A stretch of DNA of 64,000 nucleotides, from assembly GCF_009728735.1 (NCBI RefSeq), contig NZ_CP024636.1, positions 4,030,483-4,094,482 of the forward strand, given 5' to 3'. Source of the stretch: Pantoea phytobeneficialis. GTDB taxonomy: Bacteria; Pseudomonadota; Gammaproteobacteria; Enterobacterales; Enterobacteriaceae. Each line of letters opens with the position of its first letter. Position 1 is the first letter of the stretch. Position numbers and translations under genes: made by a program. This document shows, piece by piece, positions 27,553-36,045 of this stretch. The notes beneath the pieces were generated by a model. That model was not told where the DNA came from, searched no databases, and saw only the letters and a list, made by a program, of their open reading frames with translations.

Positions 27553-29058
27553 TTAACCCAGGGTCGGCATGCTGAATTCAGACACCGTCTGCTGACCGCT
27601 CGGCCAGCGCACAGTGGCGGTTTTCATACGGGTATAGAAACGAACGCCGTCCGGACCGTGCACGTTCAGCGCGCCAAACACCGAACGTTTCCAGCCGCCG
27701 AAGCTATGGAACGCCATCGGTACCGGCACCGGAACGTTGACGCCGACCATGCCCGCTTCCACATCCTGCACAAACTCACGCGCGGTGTGGCCGTTGCTGG
27801 TGAAGATGGCGCTACCGTTGCCGAATTCATGGCTATTGACCAGTTGCAGCGCGCTGTGGAAATCCGGGGAACGCATGATGCTCAGCACCGGTCCGAAGAT
27901 CTCTTCGCGCCAGATGGTCATCTCTGAGGTCACATTGTCGAACAGCGTACCGCCCACGTAATAACCTTCCGCATGGCCCGGCACCTGATAGTTACGACCA
28001 TCCACCACCAGTTTCGCGCCTTCCTGCTCACCTTTGTCGATATAACCCAGCACTTTTTTCTGGTGCGCGGCAGACACCACCGGCCCCATTTCATTCTCTT
28101 CCGCACCCTTCTGGATACCCGGACCGACGCGCAGCGCTTTGATCAGCGGCGTCAGGCGTGCAATCAGTTTATCGGCGGTGCCTTCACCCACGGCCACCAC
28201 CACCGGCAGTGCCATGCAACGCTCACCGGCCGAACCAAATGCGCCGCCCATAATGGCGTTCACGGTGGCATCAAGATCCGCATCCGGCATCACGATGGCG
28301 TGGTTTTTCGCTGCGCCAAACGCCTGAACACGTTTGCCGTGGGCGCTGGCGGTTTTGTAGATATGCTCGGCCACGCCGGATGAACCGACGAAGCTCACCG
28401 CCGCAATGCGCGGATCTTTATACAGCTGCTCAGCATCTTCGTTGGAGGAGTGCACCACGTTGAACACGCCATCTGGCAGACCCGCTTCTTTCAGCAGCTC
28501 CGCCATGCGCACAGAGGCTGACGGGTCGAGCGCCGGTGGCTTAAGCACAAAGGTGTTACCGCAGGCCAGCGCAATCGGGAACATCCACAACGGCACCATC
28601 GCCGGGAAGTTGAACGGCGTAATACCCGCCACCACGCCCACCGGCTGCATCAGCGAGTAGCTATCAACGCCGCCGCCCACGTTGGGTGAATTTTCGCCTT
28701 TGATCAGATGCGGGATTCCGCAGGCAAACTCAATCACTTCAATACCGCGCGTCAGCTCGCCCAGCGCATCAGACCAGACTTTACCGTGTTCAGAGACAAT
28801 CAACGCCGCCAACTCCTCACGGTGTTGTTCCATCAGAGCTTTGAAGTTGAACATCACGCGGGCACGACGCAGCGGAGAGGTCTTCGACCATTCCGGGAAG
28901 GCCGCATGCGCGACTTCAATCGCCTGAGCGACTTCGTCCGAGGTGCTCTGCGTCAGCTCGCGTATCACTTTGCCGGTCGCCGGATCGTAAACAGGGATAG
29001 TTTCGTTGCTGGCGCTGTGGGTAATCTGGCCGCCGATAAAGTTTCCTACGATGTTCAT
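27553..29058 (-). CDS. iolA: Methylmalonate-semialdehyde/malonate-semialdehyde dehydrogenase IolA
   Basis: IolA (MmsA-type) oxidatively decarboxylates malonate semialdehyde to acetyl-CoA with NAD+ and CoA. The 501-residue protein has the aldehyde dehydrogenase NAD-binding region SFVGSSGVAEHIY and the catalytic cysteine in SAGERCMALPVVV (about residue 285). The N-terminal GNFIGGQ and C-terminal FGGWKRSVFG are typical of the MmsA group. First gene of iolA-iolB, divergent from the iolI-like gene. Confidence 0.96.
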   Translation of the reverse strand: MNIVGNFIGGQITHSASNETIPVYDPATGKVIRELTQSTSDEVAQAIEVAHAAFPEWSKTSPLRRARVMFNFKALMEQHREELAALIVSEHGKVWSDALGELTRGIEVIEFACGIPHLIKGENSPNVGGGVDSYSLMQPVGVVAGITPFNFPAMVPLWMFPIALACGNTFVLKPPALDPSASVRMAELLKEAGLPDGVFNVVHSSNEDAEQLYKDPRIAAVSFVGSSGVAEHIYKTASAHGKRVQAFGAAKNHAIVMPDADLDATVNAIMGGAFGSAGERCMALPVVVAVGEGTADKLIARLTPLIKALRVGPGIQKGAEENEMGPVVSAAHQKKVLGYIDKGEQEGAKLVVDGRNYQVPGHAEGYYVGGTLFDNVTSEMTIWREEIFGPVLSIMRSPDFHSALQLVNSHEFGNGSAIFTSNGHTAREFVQDVEAGMVGVNVPVPVPMAFHSFGGWKRSVFGALNVHGPDGVRFYTRMKTATVRWPSGQQTVSEFSMPTLG

Positions 29059-29351
29059 GTCGTTGCCTCTTTAATGTGTAAACCAGCTAAGACTAAAAGC
29101 GTGATATGAAGCTATTACAATGAAATAAATTTTTCAAATACTTATTTTTGGAAAATTTCCTTTTAGCGGGCTGGATCGCATTTTTCCTCGCGTCCCATCC
29201 ACGATGGCCGCCGCACAGATCGGGTATACAAAACGAAATATGAAATTTTTGCGAGGCAGATCCAATATCTGATATTTCATAATTCACTAATAATGAAATA
29301 AATGTTTTCTTTGGCTCCATCTTACCCGCACATCATTACAGGAGCCGCAGC
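29059..29351. promoter_or_regulatory. Divergent iolA / iolI-like control region with four ATGAAAT motifs
   Basis: The 293-base AT-rich gap holds ATGAAAT or its complement at 29120-29126, 29240-29246, 29274-29280 and 29293-29299. The first and last are part of an identical 11-mer ATGAAATAAAT. These match the motif in the iolD/iolC and iolR control regions and are the best candidates for IolR sites. No promoter hexamers were assigned. Confidence 0.6.
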
Positions 29352-30167
29352 ATGGCCATCGATCCCACCCGTTTCTGTATTAACCGTAAAATTGCTCCAA
29401 CGCTGTCGCTGGAAGCGTTCTTCCAGCTGGTGCAGCGTCTGGGACTGAACAAAGTCGAACTGCGTAACGATATGCCGAGTGGCAGCGTCACCGATGGCCT
29501 CAGCGCCGCCGCGCTGCGCGCGCTGGCCGACAAATACCACATTGAAATCGAAACCATCAACGCGCTCTATCCGTTCAACCGCGTTGATGACGCGCTGCTG
29601 GCGAAAACCGAAGCCCTGTTGCAGGAAGCGCAGCAGATCGGGGCCAAAGCGTTGGTGATGTGCCCACTGAACGAAGGGATCGCCATCTCCCCGGAACAGA
29701 CGTTGGCAGCGCTGCAAACGCTAGCGCCGCGCTTTGAACATTACGGTATTCAGGGACTGGTGGAACCGCTTGGCTTCCCGGTCAGCTCGCTGCGTTCGGC
29801 GGTGAAAACCCAGCAACTGATCCGCGATGCGCAGGTACCTTTCAAACTGCTGCTGGATACCTTCCACCATCATCTGTACGAAAACGCTGAGCTGGAGTTC
29901 CCGCAGGAGATTGATGTGAATCAGATCGGTCTGGTGCACCTGTCGGGTGTGGAAGATCGTCGCCCGACGGCGCAGCTCACCGATGAAGAGCGCATCATGC
30001 TGAGTGATAAAGATGTCCTGAACAGCGTGGCGCAGGTGAAGCGTCTGGAGAGACTGGGCTACAAAGGCATCTATGCCTTTGAACCCTTCTCTTCCGAGCT
30101 TGAGAAGTGGAGCGCGCAAGACATCGAACGTGAAATCCGCGCCAGTATCGAATTGCTACAAGCCTGA
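29352..30167 (+). CDS. IolI-like TIM-barrel isomerase/epimerase
   Basis: A 271-residue sugar-phosphate isomerase/epimerase-family TIM barrel. The metal-site segments align with inosose isomerase IolI: GLVEPLGFP, KLLLDTFHHHLYEN, VGLVHLSGVEDR with LTDEERIM, and YAFEPFSSEL. B. subtilis IolI is 278 residues and has the same LTDEDR stretch. IolI interconverts 2-keto-myo-inositol and 1-keto-D-chiro-inositol, which would let the pathway take other inositol isomers. The start follows AGGAG. It is divergent from iolA and has its own terminator. IolH-type function is the alternative. Confidence 0.8.
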   Translation: MAIDPTRFCINRKIAPTLSLEAFFQLVQRLGLNKVELRNDMPSGSVTDGLSAAALRALADKYHIEIETINALYPFNRVDDALLAKTEALLQEAQQIGAKALVMCPLNEGIAISPEQTLAALQTLAPRFEHYGIQGLVEPLGFPVSSLRSAVKTQQLIRDAQVPFKLLLDTFHHHLYENAELEFPQEIDVNQIGLVHLSGVEDRRPTAQLTDEERIMLSDKDVLNSVAQVKRLERLGYKGIYAFEPFSSELEKWSAQDIEREIRASIELLQA

Positions 30168-30214
30168 CCGAAACGAACCCTTATCTGTGTCTCTGACACA
30201 ACTTTGTAGTGATT

Positions 30215-30238
30215 GGCCTCGGTCGGAGGCCTCTTTTT
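30215..30238 (+). terminator. Rho-independent terminator of the iolI-like gene
   Basis: GGCCTC (30215-30220) pairs with GAGGCC (30226-30231) around GGTCG and is followed by TCTTTTT. It reaches the 3' end of the convergent MFS gene. Confidence 0.75.
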
Positions 30239-31457
30239 AATTCTCTTTGATTTCAATGGGCGGGCTGGCGGGCTGACGTCGGCTCATGCGCAGCGTACAT
30301 ACCAGCGCCAGACACACCAGTAGCGCAGTGAGGAAGTAGACCAGCGGCACTCCCGCGAAGCTCATAATAAAACCGGCAATCGGGCCGGTGATCCCCAACG
30401 ACAAATCCATAAACGCGGTATAGGTGGCGAGCGCGCTGCCCTGATTCTGCTGCGGCACCACTTTGACCGCCACCACGCCAATCGCCGGGAAGACTAACGA
30501 GAAGCCTGCGCCGGTAAAGAACGCGCCAACCTTTGCCATCCAGGGATCAAACGACGCCGCAACCAGGAACAGGCCCACCGCCTCCACCGCAAAGCAGATG
30601 CTGGCAACCCGTAGGCCGCCGAGGCGGTTGATGGCATTCGGGAACAACAAACGGGTGCCGACAAAGGCAGCGCTGAATAGCGTCAGGGCAAATGCCGCGC
30701 CATCCCAGCCTTTATCTTTATAGAACAAGGTAATAAAGGTAGCGATCACCCCGAAGCCCGCCGATCCCATCGCCAGGATCAGGCCAAAACCGTAAATCTT
30801 GCCCAGGACATCACGGAATGGCAGCGGTTTGGCTTTGCTGCCTTTCACCGGCGCACGCGGTAACGCCAGCGCAATCGCCAGCACACAGATGGCGATGATC
30901 ACCCCGGAGAGCAGCAACAGCCCGCCGCTGTGGAAAATCACCACGCCAAGCGGTGCCCCAATCGCCATCGCCCCATAGGTGACAATGCCGTTCCATGAGA
31001 TCACCCGACCAATATGCAATGAGCCAACCCGTGCCACGCCCCACAGCGAGGTGCCGGTGCCGGAGAAACTCTGGCCGATACCAAGAATCACCCTGCCCAG
31101 GCACAGCAACCCAAGACTGAGCACCGTCCAGCTTTCGGTCAAGGCCGAAAGCAGAATGCATAACCCGCTGATAAAACAGCCGAACAGGCCGATCACCACC
31201 ACTTTTTTCGGTCCCCACTGGTCGGCATAGCGTCCGGCATGGGGGCGGCTCAGCAGCGTGGCGAGATATTGCAGGCTAATCACCAGTCCGGCCCAGAAGG
31301 CACTATAGCCGAGGCCGTCATGGACAAAGCCGGGCAGCACCGCCAATGGCAAACCAATGGTGAGATAGCTGGCAAAGTTGAACATCACGATGGAGAGAAT
31401 CAGTAAATTCAGACGGAAAGGCGTTAAAGCAGGTTCCGCAGCAGGCTGGTCAGGCAT
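30237..31457 (-). CDS. yhhS: Major facilitator superfamily transporter YhhS
   Basis: A 406-residue, 12-helix MFS protein. It carries long stretches characteristic of E. coli YhhS, for example NFASYLTIGLPLAVLPG, FWAGLVISLQY and RPHAGRYAD in the N-terminal half, and VPQQNQGSALATYT near the C-terminus. E. coli YhhS has been associated with export (arabinose, glyphosate tolerance). It is probably not an inositol importer. It is convergent with the iolI-like gene and marks the end of the inositol region. In E. coli it sits between dcrB and yhhT, so its position here is rearranged. Confidence 0.9.
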   Translation of the reverse strand: MPDQPAAEPALTPFRLNLLILSIVMFNFASYLTIGLPLAVLPGFVHDGLGYSAFWAGLVISLQYLATLLSRPHAGRYADQWGPKKVVVIGLFGCFISGLCILLSALTESWTVLSLGLLCLGRVILGIGQSFSGTGTSLWGVARVGSLHIGRVISWNGIVTYGAMAIGAPLGVVIFHSGGLLLLSGVIIAICVLAIALALPRAPVKGSKAKPLPFRDVLGKIYGFGLILAMGSAGFGVIATFITLFYKDKGWDGAAFALTLFSAAFVGTRLLFPNAINRLGGLRVASICFAVEAVGLFLVAASFDPWMAKVGAFFTGAGFSLVFPAIGVVAVKVVPQQNQGSALATYTAFMDLSLGITGPIAGFIMSFAGVPLVYFLTALLVCLALVCTLRMSRRQPASPPIEIKEN

Positions 31458-31691
31458 GAGTAATTGCGCTCGTGTTTGACGAAGTTTTTATAACAGAACC
31501 TTTACTATACGCCTTTTATGCCGCGGCGCATCATAGCCTCTGATGATATTTGGTCATCATTCCGTCATATCTCCACCGTACACTCGCCGCCAGTGAAATC
31601 CCAAAGAGGATAACAATCTGATGCCGCTCCTGATAGACCATCGGGTGCGCGTGGCGTGCTGTCGCTTCCTGTTGTTAGCGGGAGGTGGTCA

Positions 31692-32405
31692 ATGACGCGT
31701 GTCGCGCAACCCATCGAACTGAAAAACCTGAGCTGGTCAGCGGGTAACCTGACCATTCTGCACGATCTCTCCCTGACCATTCCGGCCGGACAAACGCTGG
31801 CGCTGCTCGGCCCTTCTGGCTGTGGCAAAAGTACGCTGCTGAAACTGCTGGCGGGTTTGCTGCAACCCACGTCCGGCGAAATCTGGCTGGGCGACCAGTG
31901 CGTCGCCTCCGCCACCCACTGCGCAGCGCCGGAAGCGCGCAACCTCGGCATGGTGTTTCAGGATTACGCGCTGTGGCCGCATATGAGCGTGGCGCAGAAC
32001 GTGGCCTTTCCGTTGCGTATGCGCGGGGTAAAAAAAGCAACGGCGCTGGAGCAGGCACAAGCCGCGCTGACGCAGGTGGAACTGAGCGGATTTGGCGATC
32101 GTAAACTCGCGATGTTGTCGGGCGGTCAGCAGCAACGCGTCGCGTTAGCGCGTGCGCTGGTCGCACAACCGGCGATTCTGCTGTTCGACGAACCCTTATC
32201 CAATCTCGACCGCGAACTGCGTGAAACCCTCGCACAACATATGGCGCAGTTGCTGCGCGCCGCCGGGATCACCGCCGTATACGTCACCCATGACCGCGAG
32301 GAGGCCAATACCCTCGCCGACCGCATTATCCATCTGGCGCAGGGCCAGATGGTTTCAGTCACTGACCTCTCAGGGGAAAACCATGCCATCTCTCAAGTCT
32401 GTTAA
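31692..32405 (+). CDS. ABC transporter ATPase, iron(III)/2-aminoethylphosphonate type
   Basis: A 237-residue nucleotide-binding subunit with Walker A GPSGCGKST (about 38-46), signature MLSGGQQQR and Walker B ILLFDEPLSNLD, plus the H-loop VTHDREEA. The early ATG at 31656 is rejected in favour of 31692, which follows GGGAGG. It overlaps the next gene by 23 bases. It lacks the long C-terminal regulatory extension of FbpC/PotA proteins, so it is a minimal ATPase. The substrate is set by the next gene's product and is not known. Confidence 0.9.
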   Translation: MTRVAQPIELKNLSWSAGNLTILHDLSLTIPAGQTLALLGPSGCGKSTLLKLLAGLLQPTSGEIWLGDQCVASATHCAAPEARNLGMVFQDYALWPHMSVAQNVAFPLRMRGVKKATALEQAQAALTQVELSGFGDRKLAMLSGGQQQRVALARALVAQPAILLFDEPLSNLDRELRETLAQHMAQLLRAAGITAVYVTHDREEANTLADRIIHLAQGQMVSVTDLSGENHAISQVC

Positions 32406-33354
32406 AACAGGAGCCATCAGCGCGATGATTTTGACTTCCGCCATGATGATGAACGATGCCGAGGCACTGACGGTGTACACCGCCGGGCCGGGATCGCTGG
32501 CAAAAAGCCTCGCCGCCGGGTTTGAAAAACAAACCGGGGTCAAGGTGAATATATTCCAGGCCACCACCGGCAAGGTGATGGCGCGCCTGGAAGCCGAACA
32601 GGCAAATCCGCAGGCCGATGTGCTGATCTCCGCCTCCTGGGATACCGCCGAAGACCTGCAACAACGTGGTTGGTTGCTGCCTTACCAAAGCCCCAACGCG
32701 GCCAACGTCCCGGCGGCGTTTAAAACCGATGCTTACGTGGCACAAGGCATTTCCGCGCTCGGTATCGTCTGGAACACCAATAGCCATACCCCGGAACCGA
32801 AAACCTGGCAGGACCTCACCGGCCCGGCATTTAAAGATCAGGTCACTACACCCGATCCAGCGCTGTCCGGGGCGTCCCTCGATCTGTTAATCGGTTTGCA
32901 GAACGGCGAAGGTGAAAAAGCCTGGCAGTTGTTTGATCAACTCAAAGCCAACGGTATGGTGATCAGCGGCCCGAACGCCCAGGCGGTGACGCCGGTGTTG
33001 CAGGGTGCGAAGGCGGCGGTATTTGGTGCGGTGGATTACGTGACCTACAACAACATCGCGCAAGGTGAGGCGGTGAAAGTGATTTTCCCGGAAAACGGCA
33101 CGGTGGTCGCGCCGCGTCCGATGATGATCCTGAAAACCAGCCAACATGCTGCGGATGCCAAAGCCTTTATCGATTATGTGTTGTCGGATGAGGGCCAGCA
33201 GCAAGTGGCGAAGGCCTGGCTGATGCCAGCGCGTACCGATATCAAGGCACAACGCCCGCTGATCACCGAGATTAAACTGTTGCCGGTGAATCAGGAGGGG
33301 GGCAGCGAACGCGCGGCAGTGCTGAAACGCTTTGCCACGCTGTTCGGGCAATAA
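32383..33354 (+). CDS. ABC transporter periplasmic binding protein (FbpA/AEP-type)
   Basis: A 323-residue extracellular solute-binding protein. A signal peptide of about 28 residues ends near MNDAEA, and the mature protein starts LTVYTAGPGSLAKSLAAGFEKQTG. The pattern ATTGKVMARLEAEQANPQADVLIS matches the iron(III)/2-aminoethylphosphonate binding-protein family. The paired tyrosines that bind ferric iron in FbpA are not clearly present, so phosphonate- or other anion-type ligands should be kept open. The start lies inside the ATPase gene, so translation is coupled. Confidence 0.86.
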   Translation: MPSLKSVKTGAISAMILTSAMMMNDAEALTVYTAGPGSLAKSLAAGFEKQTGVKVNIFQATTGKVMARLEAEQANPQADVLISASWDTAEDLQQRGWLLPYQSPNAANVPAAFKTDAYVAQGISALGIVWNTNSHTPEPKTWQDLTGPAFKDQVTTPDPALSGASLDLLIGLQNGEGEKAWQLFDQLKANGMVISGPNAQAVTPVLQGAKAAVFGAVDYVTYNNIAQGEAVKVIFPENGTVVAPRPMMILKTSQHAADAKAFIDYVLSDEGQQQVAKAWLMPARTDIKAQRPLITEIKLLPVNQEGGSERAAVLKRFATLFGQ

Positions 33355-33357
33355 GTC

Positions 33358-35010
33358 ATGGCGCGTGCCCTGTTTAACGGTTTGATCCTGCTGGCGTTGC
33401 TGGTGCTGGTGGCGCTGCCGCTGCTGTTTATCGTGCTCCAGGCGCTGTTTCCGCATCTGAGCGAGGGAGAGTGGCGTGGCGCTTTCAGCGCGCTGCCGAC
33501 CCTGCTGGAGGACCCGCAGTTAGTCCCGATGTGGCTGGGTACGCTGAAAATTGGCCTGGGAGTGGCACTCGGCAGCCTGCTGCTCGGACTACCCCTTGGC
33601 GCGCTGCGTGGGCTGTTTCGCCTGCCCGGCGCGGCGCTGTGGGATCTGTTGTTTCTTATCCCCTTCCTGACGCCACCTTACATCGTCGCGCTGGCCTGGA
33701 CGCTGGCGCTACAACGCAATGGTTACGTTGCCCAGCTCACCGGGCTGAATTTTGACAGCCTGCTGTTCAGCAGCAGCGGCATGATGCTGGTGATGACGCT
33801 GAATATCTTTCCGGTGGTTTACTTCGCGGTGTCGCGTGCGCTGATGACAAGTGGGCAGCGTCTGGCCTGGGTGGCGCGGGTGCATGGTGCTTCCGCATGG
33901 CGTGCTTTCTGGCAAATCACCCTGCCCCTGACCTTACCGGCGTTGGCGGGTGGTGTGCTGCTGGCGTTTACCCTGGCGATTGAGGAGTACGGCGTCCCGG
34001 CGGCGCTCGGTGCACGCGCCGGATTAACCTTGATGACGGTGGGCATTGAACAGAAGCTGGCCGACTGGCCCATCGATTTGCCAGGGGCCGCCTCGTTGTC
34101 GCTGATGTTAAGCGTGGTGGCGCTGCTGGCGTGGTTTTGCCAGCGCAAACTGACCGGCAGCAGCGATGTCACGGCAGTGAGCGGCAAACCGGTGTCACAG
34201 GACGCCGCCGATCCTGGTGGCTGGCAATGGCCAATGCTGCTGCTGTTCACCGGGACCACGTTGCTGGCAGTAGCGTTACCGCTGGGGGCCATGACGCTCA
34301 GCGGCCTGTTAAATACCTTGTCCGGTGGCATTCATACCAGCAACCTGACGCTGCGCCATTTCGCCGCGCTGTTCAGCCAGCAGGGGGATGCGCTGACAGC
34401 CTTCTCCACCAGCATCGGGCTGGCGCTGGGGGCGGCGTTGCTGACCGGGCTTCTTGGCTTTCTCATCGCCTGGCGCGTTGCCGAGGGCAAAACCCGTCTG
34501 CTGGCGCTGATGGATGGTCTGGCGCTGCTACCGGCGGCCATGCCGGGGGTGGTGATTGGCGTGGGGTTGATTCTGCTGTGGAATCGCGGTTTCTGGCCAG
34601 TTTCACCTTACAACACGCTGGCGATTTTGCTGCTTTCCTATAGCTGCCTACTGCTGCCGTGGCCGGTGCGCTATGTCAGCAGCGCCCTGCGCCAGCTTGG
34701 CCCAACGCTGGAACCCGCCGCCCGCGTGCATGGGGCGACGCGTATCCAGGCGCTGCGTTTGATTGTGTTACCGCTGGTGGCACCGAGCCTGCTGGCGGCC
34801 ATGATGATGGTGTTTGCCGTCGCCTCGCGCGAACTGGTGACTTCACTGATTCTGGCTCCGGCAGGCACGCAAACCGTAGCGATATTTATCTGGCGACAGT
34901 TTGAGCAAGGCTCCGTCGGACAGGGCATGGCAATGGCCACCCTGACGCTGCTCGCCAGCCTCAGCCTGATGCTCGCCGCGCTGGCGTTGCTGCGCGGAAA
35001 ATCGGGCTAG
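33358..35010 (+). CDS. ABC transporter fused permease (two membrane domains)
   Basis: A 550-residue inner-membrane protein made of two BPD_transp_1 halves, each with about six membrane segments. EAA-type loops are RVHGASAWRAFWQITLPLTLP in the first half (about 175-195) and RVHGATRIQALRLIVLPLV in the second (about 450-470). The fused layout is known in FbpB/SfuB and phosphonate-type permeases. It begins three bases after the binding-protein stop and completes a one-operon transporter. Confidence 0.92.
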   Translation: MARALFNGLILLALLVLVALPLLFIVLQALFPHLSEGEWRGAFSALPTLLEDPQLVPMWLGTLKIGLGVALGSLLLGLPLGALRGLFRLPGAALWDLLFLIPFLTPPYIVALAWTLALQRNGYVAQLTGLNFDSLLFSSSGMMLVMTLNIFPVVYFAVSRALMTSGQRLAWVARVHGASAWRAFWQITLPLTLPALAGGVLLAFTLAIEEYGVPAALGARAGLTLMTVGIEQKLADWPIDLPGAASLSLMLSVVALLAWFCQRKLTGSSDVTAVSGKPVSQDAADPGGWQWPMLLLFTGTTLLAVALPLGAMTLSGLLNTLSGGIHTSNLTLRHFAALFSQQGDALTAFSTSIGLALGAALLTGLLGFLIAWRVAEGKTRLLALMDGLALLPAAMPGVVIGVGLILLWNRGFWPVSPYNTLAILLLSYSCLLLPWPVRYVSSALRQLGPTLEPAARVHGATRIQALRLIVLPLVAPSLLAAMMMVFAVASRELVTSLILAPAGTQTVAIFIWRQFEQGSVGQGMAMATLTLLASLSLMLAALALLRGKSG

Positions 35011-35019
35011 CCTGTTTTT

Positions 35020-35068
35020 GCGTGATAAATCACGCCGCTACGTCAGGTAGCGGCGCAATTTATTGCGC
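35020..35068. repeat. Diverged inverted pair of the dispersed palindromic repeat
   Basis: GCGTGATAAATC followed by ACGCCGCTAC (35020-35041) faces GTAGCGGCGCAA followed by TTTATTGCGC (35047-35068) across five bases. Changes in one arm are compensated in the other (GCGTGAT with ATCACGC, GCGCAAT with ATTGCGC), so the stem is kept. It separates the convergent permease and binding-protein genes. Confidence 0.82.
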
Positions 35069-35074
35069 TTTCAA

Positions 35075-36034
35075 TCAATACTGCCCGCCGTCAGCAAACA
35101 CCTGTGTATCGGTAATCGCCTGCACATCTACCTTATTCGGCAGAATATGCAGCGCGCTGAACAGGTCAGATACCTGCTGCACCTGGGCGATATCATCCGG
35201 TGTCACCGCGCGAATACCGTGGGAGATACGCGCGGTGATTTTCCCGGCATCAGCCGGTTGCAGACGCGTCAGTTGCGCATACACCTGGTTGTATTCTTGC
35301 GGGTGCGCCAGCGCCCACTCACGCGCCTGTGCCAGACGATGAGTGAAATCGGCAATCGCCGCGCGCTTCAATGGATCATCGAGCGAGCTTTGTGTCGCGG
35401 TGACAAAGGAGAGTGCCGTGGTCAGCCCTTTGCCATCACGCAGCAGGCGTGCGCCATGCTGCTCCGCAATACCTAAATAGGGATCAAAGGTGGCCCAGGC
35501 GCTAATCTGCCCTGAGTTAAACGCCGCGCTGGCATCGGTTGGCAGCACAAAACGCACCGGTACGGCATCCCGTTGCACATCTGCTTCCTGCAAAGCCTGA
35601 TACAACAGATGCTGTGAGATGCTGCCGCGCGCAGATGAAACCACCACCTCTTTACCCACCAAATCCTTAACGCTGTGGATTGGGGAATCCGCCGGGACAA
35701 TCAGCCCGTTGGAGCCGCCGTCACCGACGTTGGTGGCGATGATTTTCAGCGGAACACCGCCAGATGCCGCCATCAGCACCGGTAAATCACCGGCGTAGGA
35801 GGTGTCCACGGCCCCGGCGCGTTGCGCTTCAAACAACGGTGCCGCCCCCTGAAAATTCGCCCAACGGTACTGATAAGGCGCATCTTTCATCACTCCGGCC
35901 GCTTCAACCAGCGAGCGCAGGTTTCGCGCCTGATCGCCCAGCACCAGCGTGACGTGACTTAAATCAGGCGCAGCCTGACTGCCAAACGCCGCGCACAGCA
36001 GCAGCGCAGCAACAACGGGTTTCTGCCATTTCAT
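35075..36034 (-). CDS. Orphan sulfonate/taurine-type ABC substrate-binding protein
   Basis: A 319-residue periplasmic protein with a clear signal peptide (KPVVAALLLCAAFGSQA, cleaved near residue 21) and the SsuA/TauA/ThiY-like binding fold: LVLGDQARNLRSLVEAAG, then WANFQGAAPLFEAQRAGAVD, VGDGGSNGLIVPADSPI and WATFDPYLGIAEQHGARLL. No permease or ATPase of this class adjoins it. It follows the class II aldolase gene by 11 bases, so the two are probably co-transcribed. The ligand is unknown; sulfonates are the default guess for the family. Confidence 0.85.
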   Translation of the reverse strand: MKWQKPVVAALLLCAAFGSQAAPDLSHVTLVLGDQARNLRSLVEAAGVMKDAPYQYRWANFQGAAPLFEAQRAGAVDTSYAGDLPVLMAASGGVPLKIIATNVGDGGSNGLIVPADSPIHSVKDLVGKEVVVSSARGSISQHLLYQALQEADVQRDAVPVRFVLPTDASAAFNSGQISAWATFDPYLGIAEQHGARLLRDGKGLTTALSFVTATQSSLDDPLKRAAIADFTHRLAQAREWALAHPQEYNQVYAQLTRLQPADAGKITARISHGIRAVTPDDIAQVQQVSDLFSALHILPNKVDVQAITDTQVFADGGQY

Positions 36035-36045
36035 CGGTGAGACTC

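Noticed and set aside
30237..31457. The MFS gene next to the iol genes considered as inositol importer
   Set aside because: Its sequence is that of YhhS throughout, it is convergent with the iol-like gene and has no ATGAAAT motif nearby.
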